Shown here in pieces: positions 1-6,508 of a stretch of DNA of 14,463 nt. Location: contig DVOT01000185.1 of the NCBI GenBank assembly GCA_018713425.1, positions 1 through 14,463 of the forward strand, in the 5' to 3' direction. Position 1 is the first letter of the stretch, and each line of letters opens with the position of its first letter. A program made the position numbers and the translations under genes. The DNA is from Alectryocaccomicrobium faecavium (GTDB lineage Bacteria > Bacillota > Clostridia > Christensenellales > Aristaeellaceae). The notes under the pieces were generated by a model. The model worked only from the letters and a program-made list of their open reading frames with translations. It was not told the DNA's origin and made no database searches.

Positions 1-1
1 G

Positions 2-784
2 CTGGACGTTCCGGCACTGTATGAAAACGCCCAGCGCGCCAGCCAGTTCTGGGCGCAGGAGCCGGTGGTGCTGTACGATGCTGTGCGGGAAAGCCTCCCC
101 AGCCGGGCGGCAGTGGCGTATCCGCATGAGCGCATCAACGCCTTGGCTGCACGGCTGGGGGAAAACGATTTTGCCGCCGCGCGCGTGGAAATCCAGCTCA
201 TTTTCCGCTTGCTGGATGAAGCGGTGTACGACCGGCCTGAGATGCGCAGCTTCTTTGTGCGCAGTATATTGATCGATATTCTTTCGACCGTCGTGAGCGC
301 TATGAACCAAGCGCACATCAAGTTTAAGAGCTATAATGATTTGTACTTCGAAACACTGTATTTTTGCCGCAGCTTCCCTTATGAGCAAAAGAAGGCGGAA
401 ATTCAGGAGCATGTCGGGCAGTTGCTGGATGTGTTCGAGGAAGGCGTGGCTAACAAGTGCATCACCGCTGTGCAGATTCAGCGCGTGGTGCAGGAGAACT
501 GCTTTTCGCCGGACTTTTCCATTGCGCTGCTGGCGGACCATTTCCAGGTGAGCATCGCTTACATGAGCCTGCAATTCAAAAAGGAAATGGGCGAAAATTT
601 TCTGGATTATGTGTGGAAACTCCGCCTGGAAAAGGCAAAGCGGCTTTTGCAGGAGAGCGATCTGTCCATCGACGAAATCAGCGTTGCCGTGGGGTATGTG
701 AATACCTCCAGCTTTCGCCGTAAGTTTAAACAGGAGACGGGTTTATCGCCTTCTCAACTACGCAATGGCACTGAAATGCTATAG
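2..784 (+). CDS. AraC-family transcriptional regulator, 5' end missing
   Basis: The reading frame is open from the left edge, so the true start lies outside the window and the GTG at 65 is an internal codon. About 260 C-terminal residues are visible. The last ~100 form a two-helix-turn-helix AraC DNA-binding domain: first helix pair around SIALLADHFQVSIAYMS, second around SIDEISVAVGYVNTSSFRRK, ending in the usual FKQETGLSPSQLR. The upstream part carries a Y-P-x-E-x-x-x-x-L...ND-F-x-x-A pattern (AYPHERINALAARLGENDF). I associate this with the linker of the large membrane-bound, Cache-type AraC regulators found beside LplABC importers in Bacillota. That assignment is inference, because any sensor and membrane part is outside the window. 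The gene is upstream of and co-directional with the importer at 1031-4497, so it is the likely regulator of that operon. Confidence 0.9.
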   Translation: MDVPALYENAQRASQFWAQEPVVLYDAVRESLPSRAAVAYPHERINALAARLGENDFAAARVEIQLIFRLLDEAVYDRPEMRSFFVRSILIDILSTVVSAMNQAHIKFKSYNDLYFETLYFCRSFPYEQKKAEIQEHVGQLLDVFEEGVANKCITAVQIQRVVQENCFSPDFSIALLADHFQVSIAYMSLQFKKEMGENFLDYVWKLRLEKAKRLLQESDLSIDEISVAVGYVNTSSFRRKFKQETGLSPSQLRNGTEML

Positions 785-829
785 CGTACAATTTTTTAGA
801 GGGAAACTAAAAAAATTGCAGGTAGATTG

Positions 830-861
830 CTGCGGCTGCCATGCGAAAGCCGCAGCTTTTT
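830..861 (+). terminator. Rho-independent terminator of the AraC-family gene
   Basis: An 8-bp perfect stem CTGCGGCT / AGCCGCAG (830-837 and 848-855) encloses a 10-nt loop. It is followed by C and five T residues (857-861). It starts 45 nt after the regulator's stop codon, so the importer operon is expected to be transcribed separately. Confidence 0.85.
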
Positions 862-865
862 GAAC

Positions 866-900
866 GCAAAACACATGTTTTGCAGCATATGTGCAAAAAC
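866..900 (+). promoter_or_regulatory. Candidate activator/repressor operator upstream of the importer promoter
   Basis: A perfect inverted repeat GCAAAAC-ACAT-GTTTTGC occupies 866-883. A third, same-orientation half-site GCAAAAAC follows at 893-900. The block ends 6 nt before the -35 hexamer, where AraC-type activators commonly bind as pairs of half-sites. The two same-orientation GCAAAA motifs are 27 bp apart. The structure is seen directly; binding by the adjacent regulator is inference. Confidence 0.5.
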
Positions 901-906
901 TGTATG

Positions 907-935
907 TTGACGAATCATGGCAGGTTGGTTATAAT
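907..935 (+). promoter_or_regulatory. Sigma-A-type promoter of the importer operon
   Basis: TTGACG (907-912), a 17-bp spacer and a perfect TATAAT (930-935) form a near-consensus vegetative promoter. The start of transcription is expected near 942, giving a leader of about 90 nt before the ATG at 1031. Confidence 0.85.
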
Positions 936-951
936 TTTTTCAGATTCATAA

Positions 952-961
952 AAAGCGCTTT
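952..961 (+). promoter_or_regulatory. Palindrome just downstream of the predicted transcription start (possible cre/LacI-type site)
   Basis: AAAGCGCTTT is a perfect 10-bp palindrome about 10 nt into the transcript. It matches the core of the CcpA/LacI-family operator (AARCGYTW) but misses the flanking T-G and C of the Bacillus cre consensus. A protein bound here would act as a roadblock or repressor. Assignment to CcpA or any specific regulator is tentative. Confidence 0.35.
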
Positions 962-1030
962 GTTATGATCTGCTTCTCATGGAACTACAGGACGACAAAT
1001 TGTAATACTTTGACAGGGGGTTATGCGATA

Positions 1031-2536
1031 ATGAAGAAGAAGCTAATTTTGTGGCTGGCGGTATTGATGATTGTTGCCTCTGTGAGCATCACGGCTGCTG
1101 CGGAGGAAACCGCGCCTACCGAGTATACTGCGCTTGCGATACTCAATGGTGGATATGCCCTAGATGAAACGCTTGCTTTGCAGACCTGGGAAGAAATGTT
1201 CAATATTCATTTTGAAATTGAATCTGTACTTGGCGCGGACTTAACGGAGAAGCGCAATCTTGTGCTGGCTTCTGGTGAATATCCGGATATCTTCATTAAA
1301 GCCAATTTGAGTATGACGGATCTGAATCGCTATGGCTCGCAAGGCATCTTTCAGCCGCTGGAAGATTTAATCCATGAATATATGCCAAACCTTACCGCAG
1401 TTTTGGATGAGCGCGATGCGTGGGAATATATGGTATCTTCGGATGGTCACATTTATTCCTTGCCGCAGGTTGATACTATGGGCGCTGCGATGGAATCTTA
1501 TTGGATCAATAAGGCGTGGATGGATACTTTGGATCTTGCCGAGCCAACGAGTTTCGATGAACTGTATGAGGTACTGAAAGCTTTCAAGACAGGTGATCCC
1601 AATGGCAATGGTGAAGCCGATGAAATCCCTCTGTTTTGCATAGACAACCACGATCAACTGCTTGCTTATGCAGACTATGCATATGATCCCAACACTAAGA
1701 CGGCTGTGATTGACGATGTATTGACCTACATTCCTACGACTGAGCATTTCAAGGAGTTCATTGCCTACCTTACCAAACTCTATTCTGAAGGCTTGCTTGA
1801 CGCCAATAGCTTTACGCAAACAAGTGAGCAACAAGCGGCCATTGGCCAGTCTGGCGATGTATTGGGTTCTTTCTTCGGTGCAGGCTCGTTCCTCACCGTG
1901 GGCCGCGATAACGATGATGATTATATCATCCTCACGCCTTTCCAAGAAGGCACCTATCCGTTGATCACCGGGATATCGGTTGGCAGCTTGGTAGTAACTG
2001 ATTACTGTGAGAACGTCGAAACTTTGCTTGCAGCTCTGGACTATTTCTACTCTGAAGAGGGTGGTATCCTGGCTTGGATGGGTGTGGAAGGCGAAACCTA
2101 TGAAATTTACGAAGATGGTACTTGGGGATGGATTCTCAATAATGGCTATGGAGATGACATTACGGAAGTGCGTCTTTCTAACACCATTCTGGGTTCTACG
2201 AATCATCCGTCCATTCAGCCGGACTTTTGGTTCACCAATATGTCTCCGGAAGTGGATCCCGATGAAGTGTATCTCAATGGCGAGCGCGCCAAAGTTGTCG
2301 CAATGGGTGTCGTGCCGCTGCCAATGATGAACTACACCGAGGAAGAGAATGAAGAAATTGCCACTATTAAGACTGACGTGGACGCGTACATTGGCCAGTA
2401 TGTGGCACAGGTTGTTACTGGCGCGATGTCTCTGGAAGATAGTTGGGATAGTTACGTTTCCACTATGAACAACATGGGCGCAGAGCGCTTGGCTGAAATT
2501 TATCAGGATGTGTACGCCCGCGCCATCGCAGAATAA
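1031..2536 (+). CDS. Carbohydrate ABC transporter solute-binding protein, LplA/YtcQ-like
   Basis: This protein of 501 aa is the extracellular binding protein of the importer encoded with the next two genes. The start at 1031 is chosen because AGGGGG lies 10 nt upstream (1015-1020) and the protein then begins with a classical export signal: MKKK, a hydrophobic core, and ITAAA-EE at residues 20-26. The in-frame ATG at 965 would bury the signal sequence. Residues 188-200 carry DPNGNGEADEIP, an acidic calcium-loop-like signature typical of this family, and the length is usual. No cysteine follows the hydrophobic core, so there is no lipobox; cleavage by signal peptidase I after AAA is expected instead. 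Codon use is visibly AT-richer than in lonB and helD downstream. Substrate cannot be read from the sequence; oligosaccharides are the usual cargo. Confidence 0.92.
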   Translation: MKKKLILWLAVLMIVASVSITAAAEETAPTEYTALAILNGGYALDETLALQTWEEMFNIHFEIESVLGADLTEKRNLVLASGEYPDIFIKANLSMTDLNRYGSQGIFQPLEDLIHEYMPNLTAVLDERDAWEYMVSSDGHIYSLPQVDTMGAAMESYWINKAWMDTLDLAEPTSFDELYEVLKAFKTGDPNGNGEADEIPLFCIDNHDQLLAYADYAYDPNTKTAVIDDVLTYIPTTEHFKEFIAYLTKLYSEGLLDANSFTQTSEQQAAIGQSGDVLGSFFGAGSFLTVGRDNDDDYIILTPFQEGTYPLITGISVGSLVVTDYCENVETLLAALDYFYSEEGGILAWMGVEGETYEIYEDGTWGWILNNGYGDDITEVRLSNTILGSTNHPSIQPDFWFTNMSPEVDPDEVYLNGERAKVVAMGVVPLPMMNYTEEENEEIATIKTDVDAYIGQYVAQVVTGAMSLEDSWDSYVSTMNNMGAERLAEIYQDVYARAIAE

Positions 2537-2558
2537 TTCCGTCCGCTTGGCTCCGTGA

Positions 2559-2588
2559 CCGGGGGAAAGGGAATTCCCTTTCCCCCGG
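2559..2588 (+). promoter_or_regulatory. Perfect 30-bp palindrome between binding-protein and permease genes
   Basis: The arms CCGGGGGAAAGGG (2559-2571) and CCCTTTCCCCCGG (2576-2588) are exactly complementary around AATT. As RNA this gives a 13-bp stem with a 4-nt loop. No T-run follows (CATTTGCTTCT). It is therefore more likely a 3'-protecting or partial-termination element than a full terminator. Such hairpins are known to keep binding-protein mRNA in excess over permease mRNA in other sugar-import operons; that role here is inferred. Confidence 0.75.
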
Positions 2589-2619
2589 CATTTGCTTCTA
2601 AACAGAAAGAGGTGTTTCC

Positions 2620-3561
2620 ATGACCAATGTGGTGAACGCGCGTAGAAAGAGTTTTTTTCGTCGGCTCCTGGACGACATGCGGCTCAACTGGATCCTGTAT
2701 GTGCTGATATTGCCGGTTTTCGTCTACTATATCATCTTTGCCTACGCGCCGATGTATGGCATTCAGCTTGCGTTCAAGGATTACCGCATCAAGCTCGGCA
2801 TCATGGGCAGCCCATGGGTTGGTTTGGAGCACTTTGAACGGTTTTTCAGCGCCTACAATTTTCGCCAGCTGCTGCTCAATACCCTGGGCATCAGCGTTTA
2901 CAGCCTGATCGCGGGCTTCCCGATTCCCATCATTTTTGCGCTGATGCTCAATTATCTCATCAGCAATAAGCTGCGCAAAGTGGTGCAGATGGTTTCTTAT
3001 GCGCCATATTTTATTTCTACCGTGGTTATCTGCGGTATGCTCACTATATTCCTAGATCCGAACTCGGGCATTTTTAACACGTTTCGAGGCTTTTTGGGCA
3101 TGGAACCTGTGAACGCGCTCGCCAAACCAGAGTGGTTTAAGAGCATATACGTGTGGAGCGGCGTGTGGCAGGGCATGGGCTGGAGTTCTATCATCTATAT
3201 TTCCGCGCTCTCTGGCGTTGATCCGCAGACGCACGAAGCGGCCATCATCGATGGCGCCACCAAGGTGCAGCGCATGATCCATGTGGATCTGCCCGCCATC
3301 AAGCCCACCGTGGTGATGCTGCTCATTCTGCAGATGGGTTCTTTGATGAACGTCGGCTTCGAAAAGGTGTATTTGTTGAAGAACACTCTAAATCAGAGTG
3401 CTTCTGCGATCATTTCCACCTATACCTACGAAGTGGGCTTGATCAACAGCGATTATGGATATTCCACGGCTGTGGGCCTGTTCAATTCTGCCATCAATGT
3501 GATTTTGCTCGTGGGCGCGAACTGGTTTTGCAAAAGAGTCGCCGACGAAAGCCTGTTCTAA
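2620..3561 (+). CDS. ABC transporter permease, LplB/MalF-like
   Basis: This 313-residue inner-membrane permease subunit has about six hydrophobic segments (first ~23-41, then ~88-111, ~124-145, ~180-198, ~230-242, ~286-303). The EAA loop that docks to the ATPase is EAAIIDGATKVQRMIHVDLP at about 206-225. The segment YLLKNTLNQSASAIISTYTY (251-270) is the conserved late region of LplB-type permeases. GAGG at 2609-2612 sits 7 nt before the ATG. The gene follows the binding protein on the same transcript, across the 2559-2588 palindrome, and should pair with the permease at 3577 to form the heterodimeric channel. Confidence 0.93.
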   Translation: MTNVVNARRKSFFRRLLDDMRLNWILYVLILPVFVYYIIFAYAPMYGIQLAFKDYRIKLGIMGSPWVGLEHFERFFSAYNFRQLLLNTLGISVYSLIAGFPIPIIFALMLNYLISNKLRKVVQMVSYAPYFISTVVICGMLTIFLDPNSGIFNTFRGFLGMEPVNALAKPEWFKSIYVWSGVWQGMGWSSIIYISALSGVDPQTHEAAIIDGATKVQRMIHVDLPAIKPTVVMLLILQMGSLMNVGFEKVYLLKNTLNQSASAIISTYTYEVGLINSDYGYSTAVGLFNSAINVILLVGANWFCKRVADESLF

Positions 3562-3576
3562 AGGAGGAGCATCGGA

Positions 3577-4497
3577 ATGGAGAAATTGCCCGTCAATCGC
3601 TTAATCAAGCCGACTTTCTCCGATCGGGTGTTTGATATCGTCAACATGTTCATTATGGTCATCCTGTTATTTGCATTTGCCTGGCCGCTGTGGTTCGTAG
3701 TCATTGCTTCTTTCAGCGATCCCAACGAGGTGTGGATGGGGAATGTGCTGCTGTGGCCCAAGGGCTTTAACTTCATGGCCTATGAGGAACTGTTCACCTA
3801 TGGCCGCATCTGGACGGGGTATGGAAATACGATCTTCTATACCGTCGTCGGCACCATCGTGAACCTGATCATGACGATCTGCGCCGCTTATCCGCTTTCC
3901 AAGCGCAATTTCATGGCGCGCCATTTCTTTATCGTGATCTTGATGATCACCATGTACTTTGGCGGCGGCCTGATCCCCACTTATTTGGTGGTCAACAAGC
4001 TGGGCCTGCTCAACACCCGCTGGGCCATGATCATCCCCGGCGCGTGCTCGGTGTATAACGTGCTCATCACGCGCACCTATTTCATGAACAGCATCCCGGA
4101 CGCTTTGCAGGAGGCCGCCACGCTGGACGGCGCGAATTCGTATCAGTATCTGGTGCGCATTGTGCTGCCCCTCTCCAAGCCGATCCTGGCGGTTATCGGC
4201 CTGTACTACGCGGTCGGCCATTGGAACGATTTCTACACAGCGTTGCTTTACATCACCAATGAAGAACTTCTACCGCTGCAATCCTTTTTGCGCGATACTT
4301 TGATGTCCAACAAAATGACGATGAGCACTTCGAGTTTTCAGGGTATGGACGCGGCCACGGCTGAGGCACATATGCAGCTTGCACAAACGCTCAAATATAG
4401 CATAATCATCGTTTCCACGGTGCCGGTGCTGTGCGTCTATCCCTTCATTCAGAAGTACTTCGTGAAGGGCGTTATGATCGGCTCGGTCAAGGGATAA
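3577..4497 (+). CDS. ABC transporter permease, LplC/YtcP (MalG)-like
   Basis: This 306-residue protein is the second channel subunit. It has six hydrophobic segments (first ~21-44, last ~273-292). Its EAA loop is EAATLDGANSYQYLVRIVLP at about 179-198, followed by the family's KPILAVIGLYYAVGHWNDF. The C-terminus KYFVKGVMIGSVKG is typical of the LplC family. A strong AGGAGG (3562-3567) directly follows the previous stop codon, 9 nt before the ATG, so the two permeases are tightly coupled. No ATP-binding subunit or sugar-cleaving enzyme follows before the palindrome cluster. An MsmX/UgpC-like shared ATPase elsewhere in the genome is the expected energy source. Confidence 0.93.
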   Translation: MEKLPVNRLIKPTFSDRVFDIVNMFIMVILLFAFAWPLWFVVIASFSDPNEVWMGNVLLWPKGFNFMAYEELFTYGRIWTGYGNTIFYTVVGTIVNLIMTICAAYPLSKRNFMARHFFIVILMITMYFGGGLIPTYLVVNKLGLLNTRWAMIIPGACSVYNVLITRTYFMNSIPDALQEAATLDGANSYQYLVRIVLPLSKPILAVIGLYYAVGHWNDFYTALLYITNEELLPLQSFLRDTLMSNKMTMSTSSFQGMDAATAEAHMQLAQTLKYSIIIVSTVPVLCVYPFIQKYFVKGVMIGSVKG

Positions 4498-4510
4498 GCA
4501 GATGATTAAA

Positions 4511-4551
4511 AGGGGCTATGAAAGAACTTTTGTCGTTCTTTCGCAGCCCCT
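4511..4551. repeat. 41-nt palindromic hairpin, copy A
   Basis: The outer arms AGGGGCT / AGCCCCT and inner arms GAAAGAAC / GTTCTTTC enclose a TTTTGTC loop. Copy B at 5025-5065 is identical except for one base (A at 4518, G at 5032). Copy A starts 13 nt after the LplC-like stop codon. Its plus-strand 3' side has no T-run, but on the minus strand the stem is directly followed by TTTT. As an intrinsic terminator it would therefore work best for minus-strand transcripts. Confidence 0.85.
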
Positions 4552-4649
4552 CAGGGCATTGACAATCTCAGTTGCCATCTTCAAAAGTGAAGGAACGAGT
4601 TTTATTTTCTGCATTTCTGATTTTCGACAATAAAGCGTGCAATGCGCAA

Positions 4650-4928
4650 GACAACCCCTCAGTCAGCTTCGCTGCCAGCTCCCCTTGATCTCAAGGGGAG
4701 CCTTTTGGGCGCTGCCGCGCCGCATAGAGGTGCGGCATTCAAAATCTCCCTTTTATCCATCGACACGCGCTTTGCCTATTTTTACTGCCTAAGGTGTGGT
4801 TATATGTTGTGTTTGTATAAAAGTTTGATGGATGTTTCTCTCTCTCCCCCCCCTCTGTGGTGTAGCGCTATTCAAAAGGCTCCCCTGTGCAAGGGGAGCT
4901 GGCGGCGTTAGCCGACTGAGGGGTTGTC
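4650..4928. mobile_element. MITE-like element with ~57-bp terminal inverted repeats
   Basis: The left end (4650-4707) and the complement of the right end (4873-4928) both begin GACAACCCCTCAGTC and both contain CCAGCTCCCCTTG and AGGGGAGCCTTTTG. They differ by a few substitutions and indels in the middle. Each end also folds on itself through CTCCCCTTG...AGGGGAG. About 165 bp of apparently non-coding DNA lies between. There is no transposase and no obvious target-site duplication. From memory, similar CAACCCCTCAGTC...AGCTCCCCTT palindromes are abundant in gut clostridial genomes; this is recollection, not a search. The element could be a non-autonomous mobile element or a REP-like repeat pair. 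Confidence 0.65.
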
Positions 4929-4996
4929 CTTCTATGCTGGCAACGTAGCGGAACGACCATTGCGAATTGTGGATAGTTTGCTTTCACGCCCACCAA

Positions 4997-5021
4997 CTTG
5001 TCAAAAAGACTTTTTGACAAG
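4997..5021. repeat. 25-nt perfect palindrome
   Basis: CTTGTCAAAAAG, a single A, and CTTTTTGACAAG form a perfect 12-bp inverted repeat immediately adjoining hairpin copy B. Read on the minus strand it lies just downstream of copy B at the 3' end of the foldase gene. Its internal T-run could make the pair a composite terminator. It may equally be a dispersed repeat. Confidence 0.7.
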
Positions 5022-5023
5022 CT

Positions 5024-5066
5024 GAGGGGCTGTGAAAGAACTTTTGTCGTTCTTTCGCAGCCCCTC
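5024..5066. repeat. Palindromic hairpin, copy B; likely terminator region of convergent genes
   Basis: This is the second copy of the 4511-4551 hairpin, extended by one base pair (GAGGGGCT / AGCCCCTC arms). It lies 25 nt beyond the minus-strand foldase stop codon. A T-run on the plus strand (5073-5077) follows the stem after a 6-nt gap. Strength as a terminator in either direction is uncertain, but the position between convergent genes fits. Confidence 0.75.
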
Positions 5067-5091
5067 TTGATATTTTTATTGGAAGTGTTTT

Positions 5092-6345
5092 TTACAGCAC
5101 GCGTTCGGGGTAGTATTCCGGATGCACGGCTTCCACCCATTCGGTGAGGGCGGCGCTATAGGCCTCTTCGGTGAGCGTGCTCAGCAGGGTTTCGCGCAGC
5201 GTGGTTTCCACATCGGCGAAATCCGTGGCGCCGGAGGCAACGTCGCCCACGTATTTGATGATGTGAATGCCGTAGGAACTGCGCACCGGGTCACTCACGC
5301 CGCCGATTTCGGGGATGGACATCGCGCCGTCGGTGAATTCCTGCACCCAGGCGGTGGAATCCGCGCTCACATAATAGCCGTTTTCCGCCGAATCGCCGCT
5401 TTGCATGCCCGGATCCTGGCCATATTCTTCGATCAGCGCATCGAAATCTTCGCCGGCTTCAATGCGCGCGTAGATTTCCTCCACCGTGGGTTCCATCTCG
5501 GCAAAGATCGCGTCGATCTGCGCCTGGATTTCAGCCTTGTCCTCATCGGTTTCGGCGGAAGAAAGCTGGGAATTGAGCGAATCCAGCTCCGTTTGCGCTT
5601 CTTCCGAGGGCAAAAGGAGGATGTGCTTCACCGCGCGGAACCCTTCCGGCGTGTAGTATACGGTGGCGCCCGAGTTCACGGCGTCCTCATATTGCGAAAG
5701 ATCCGCGGCGAAGGCTTCCTGATCCGCAGCCACGCGCGCGTCGTATTCCTGGGAAACCGCTTCGTCGGTCAGGGAAACGTCCTGAATGGCGTAGGCGTAC
5801 ACGCGGTTGAGGAGCGTGTCCTCCTTCAGGTAGCCGATCACGGTGTCCACCGTGTAATCCTGGGAAGCGAGGAAATCCTCGGTTTGCTGGAGCACCTCTT
5901 CGTCGGTGCCGGTAAACTGGCTCTTGTACGCCTCTACCATGCTATCGTATTCCGCTTGCGCCTGCTCGGCAAAAGCGGCTTCTTCTTCCTCCGTGAACTG
6001 ATCCAGGCCCAGCTCCGCCGCTTTTTGCAGCTGCACGCGGAATTCCACAATCTGGCGAATGATGTCTTCCACGTAATAATCCGCGTACGAAGAAATATCA
6101 TAGCCGTATTGCGCGTACATGTTCACGAGGTAAGCGTATTGCTCTTCCACTTCCTCCACGCTCACCACGCCGCCATCGTATTTCGCCGCGACGGTGTAGG
6201 TTTCAATCTGGGCTTCCAGTTCGGCAATGCGCGCGTTGGCCGCTTCCAGTTGCGCGGCGAGGTCTTCTTCCTCGGCAAACGCGCAAGCGGAAAGCGCCAT
6301 CAGCGCGGCGATCGTGAGTGCGAGAATGCGTTTGATTTGATGCAT
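5092..6345 (-). CDS. Secreted PrsA/SurA-type foldase (parvulin peptidyl-prolyl isomerase)
   Basis: This 417-residue protein probably assists folding of exported proteins outside the membrane. An export signal spans residues 1-24. LSAC at 18-21 is a plausible lipobox, but AFA-E at 22-25 would also suit signal peptidase I. Residues ~28-50 form a short coiled coil, and ~60-205 resemble a SurA-N helical chaperone module. The parvulin domain begins at FRAVKHILL (236-244) and ends at SSYGIHIIKYVGD (356-368). Its two conserved histidines are His241 and His361. Between them, about 250-292 is a charged helical insertion (LDSLNSQLSSAETDEDKAE and onward), then the normal DFDALIEEYGQDPG continues. AGGGGG lies 8 nt before the ATG (6354-6359). 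Composition is strongly acidic. Confidence 0.88.
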   Translation of the reverse strand: MHQIKRILALTIAALMALSACAFAEEEDLAAQLEAANARIAELEAQIETYTVAAKYDGGVVSVEEVEEQYAYLVNMYAQYGYDISSYADYYVEDIIRQIVEFRVQLQKAAELGLDQFTEEEEAAFAEQAQAEYDSMVEAYKSQFTGTDEEVLQQTEDFLASQDYTVDTVIGYLKEDTLLNRVYAYAIQDVSLTDEAVSQEYDARVAADQEAFAADLSQYEDAVNSGATVYYTPEGFRAVKHILLLPSEEAQTELDSLNSQLSSAETDEDKAEIQAQIDAIFAEMEPTVEEIYARIEAGEDFDALIEEYGQDPGMQSGDSAENGYYVSADSTAWVQEFTDGAMSIPEIGGVSDPVRSSYGIHIIKYVGDVASGATDFADVETTLRETLLSTLTEEAYSAALTEWVEAVHPEYYPERVL

Positions 6346-6374
6346 AGATGCAACCCCCTTTTTGGTTTCACCTC

Positions 6375-6383
6375 AGTATAGCA
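6375..6383 (-). promoter_or_regulatory. Extended -10 promoter element of the foldase gene
   Basis: Read on the minus strand this is TGC-TATACT, an extended -10 (TGn plus hexamer), about 30 nt upstream of the ATG. No good -35 hexamer lies 17-18 nt further upstream; extended -10 promoters can do without one. Confidence 0.55.
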
Positions 6384-6465
6384 TAAACGCGCAAAAAAAG
6401 ATAGAACCCCGCAAAACATTTCGATTTTGTTCATATTTTTTTGCGCGCGGAGCGCAGAAGCGTGG

Positions 6466-6472
6466 CATACTA
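6466..6472 (+). promoter_or_regulatory. Possible -10 element of lonB
   Basis: CATACTA lies 36 nt before the lonB start. It equals the -10 consensus of the forespore sigma factors F/G of Bacillus. No matching -35 (TGAATA-like) lies 17-18 nt upstream; the nearest similar hexamer, TTCATA, is 30 nt away. A sigma-A reading would be TTGCGC (6441-6446) with a poor 19-bp spacer. The sigma assignment is therefore open. Confidence 0.3.
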
Positions 6473-6508
6473 AAAGAATCCTGGGAATGCGCGGGAGGTA
6501 TGCTTTGT

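Larger units (their letters stand above)
4498..5091. other. 594-bp gene-free convergent intergenic region with nested palindromes
   Basis: This gap lies between two convergent transcription units: the importer operon on the plus strand and the foldase gene on the minus strand. It contains four palindromic elements, listed separately, and no credible gene. Short open frames crossing it (about 4642-4911 on plus and 4868-5140 on minus) translate the palindromes, lack good ribosome-binding sites and resemble no family I know. The interior 4708-4872 is unstructured by eye, with a pyrimidine-rich run near 4838-4856. Confidence 0.8.

Noticed and set aside
965..1030. Upstream in-frame ATG for the solute-binding protein
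   Set aside because: It would place 22 residues before the signal peptide, while a strong ribosome-binding site sits correctly before 1031.
785..1030. Possible riboswitch in the leader of the importer operon
   Set aside because: The gap is accounted for by a terminator, a promoter and short palindromes; the ~90-nt leader shows no conserved aptamer-like architecture that I recognise.
4750..4860. Possible small RNA or CRISPR-like repeat inside the MITE-like element
   Set aside because: There are no regularly spaced direct repeats and no promoter plus terminator pair; only the outer inverted repeats are significant.
4642..5140. Two short frames (89 and 90 aa) in the palindrome cluster
   Set aside because: They translate inverted-repeat DNA, lack good ribosome-binding sites and have no family resemblance.
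5122..6381. 419-residue open frame on the plus strand opposite the foldase gene
   Set aside because: It mirrors the real gene, is rich in His/Arg/Phe/Val as antisense frames of GC-rich genes are, and resembles no protein family.
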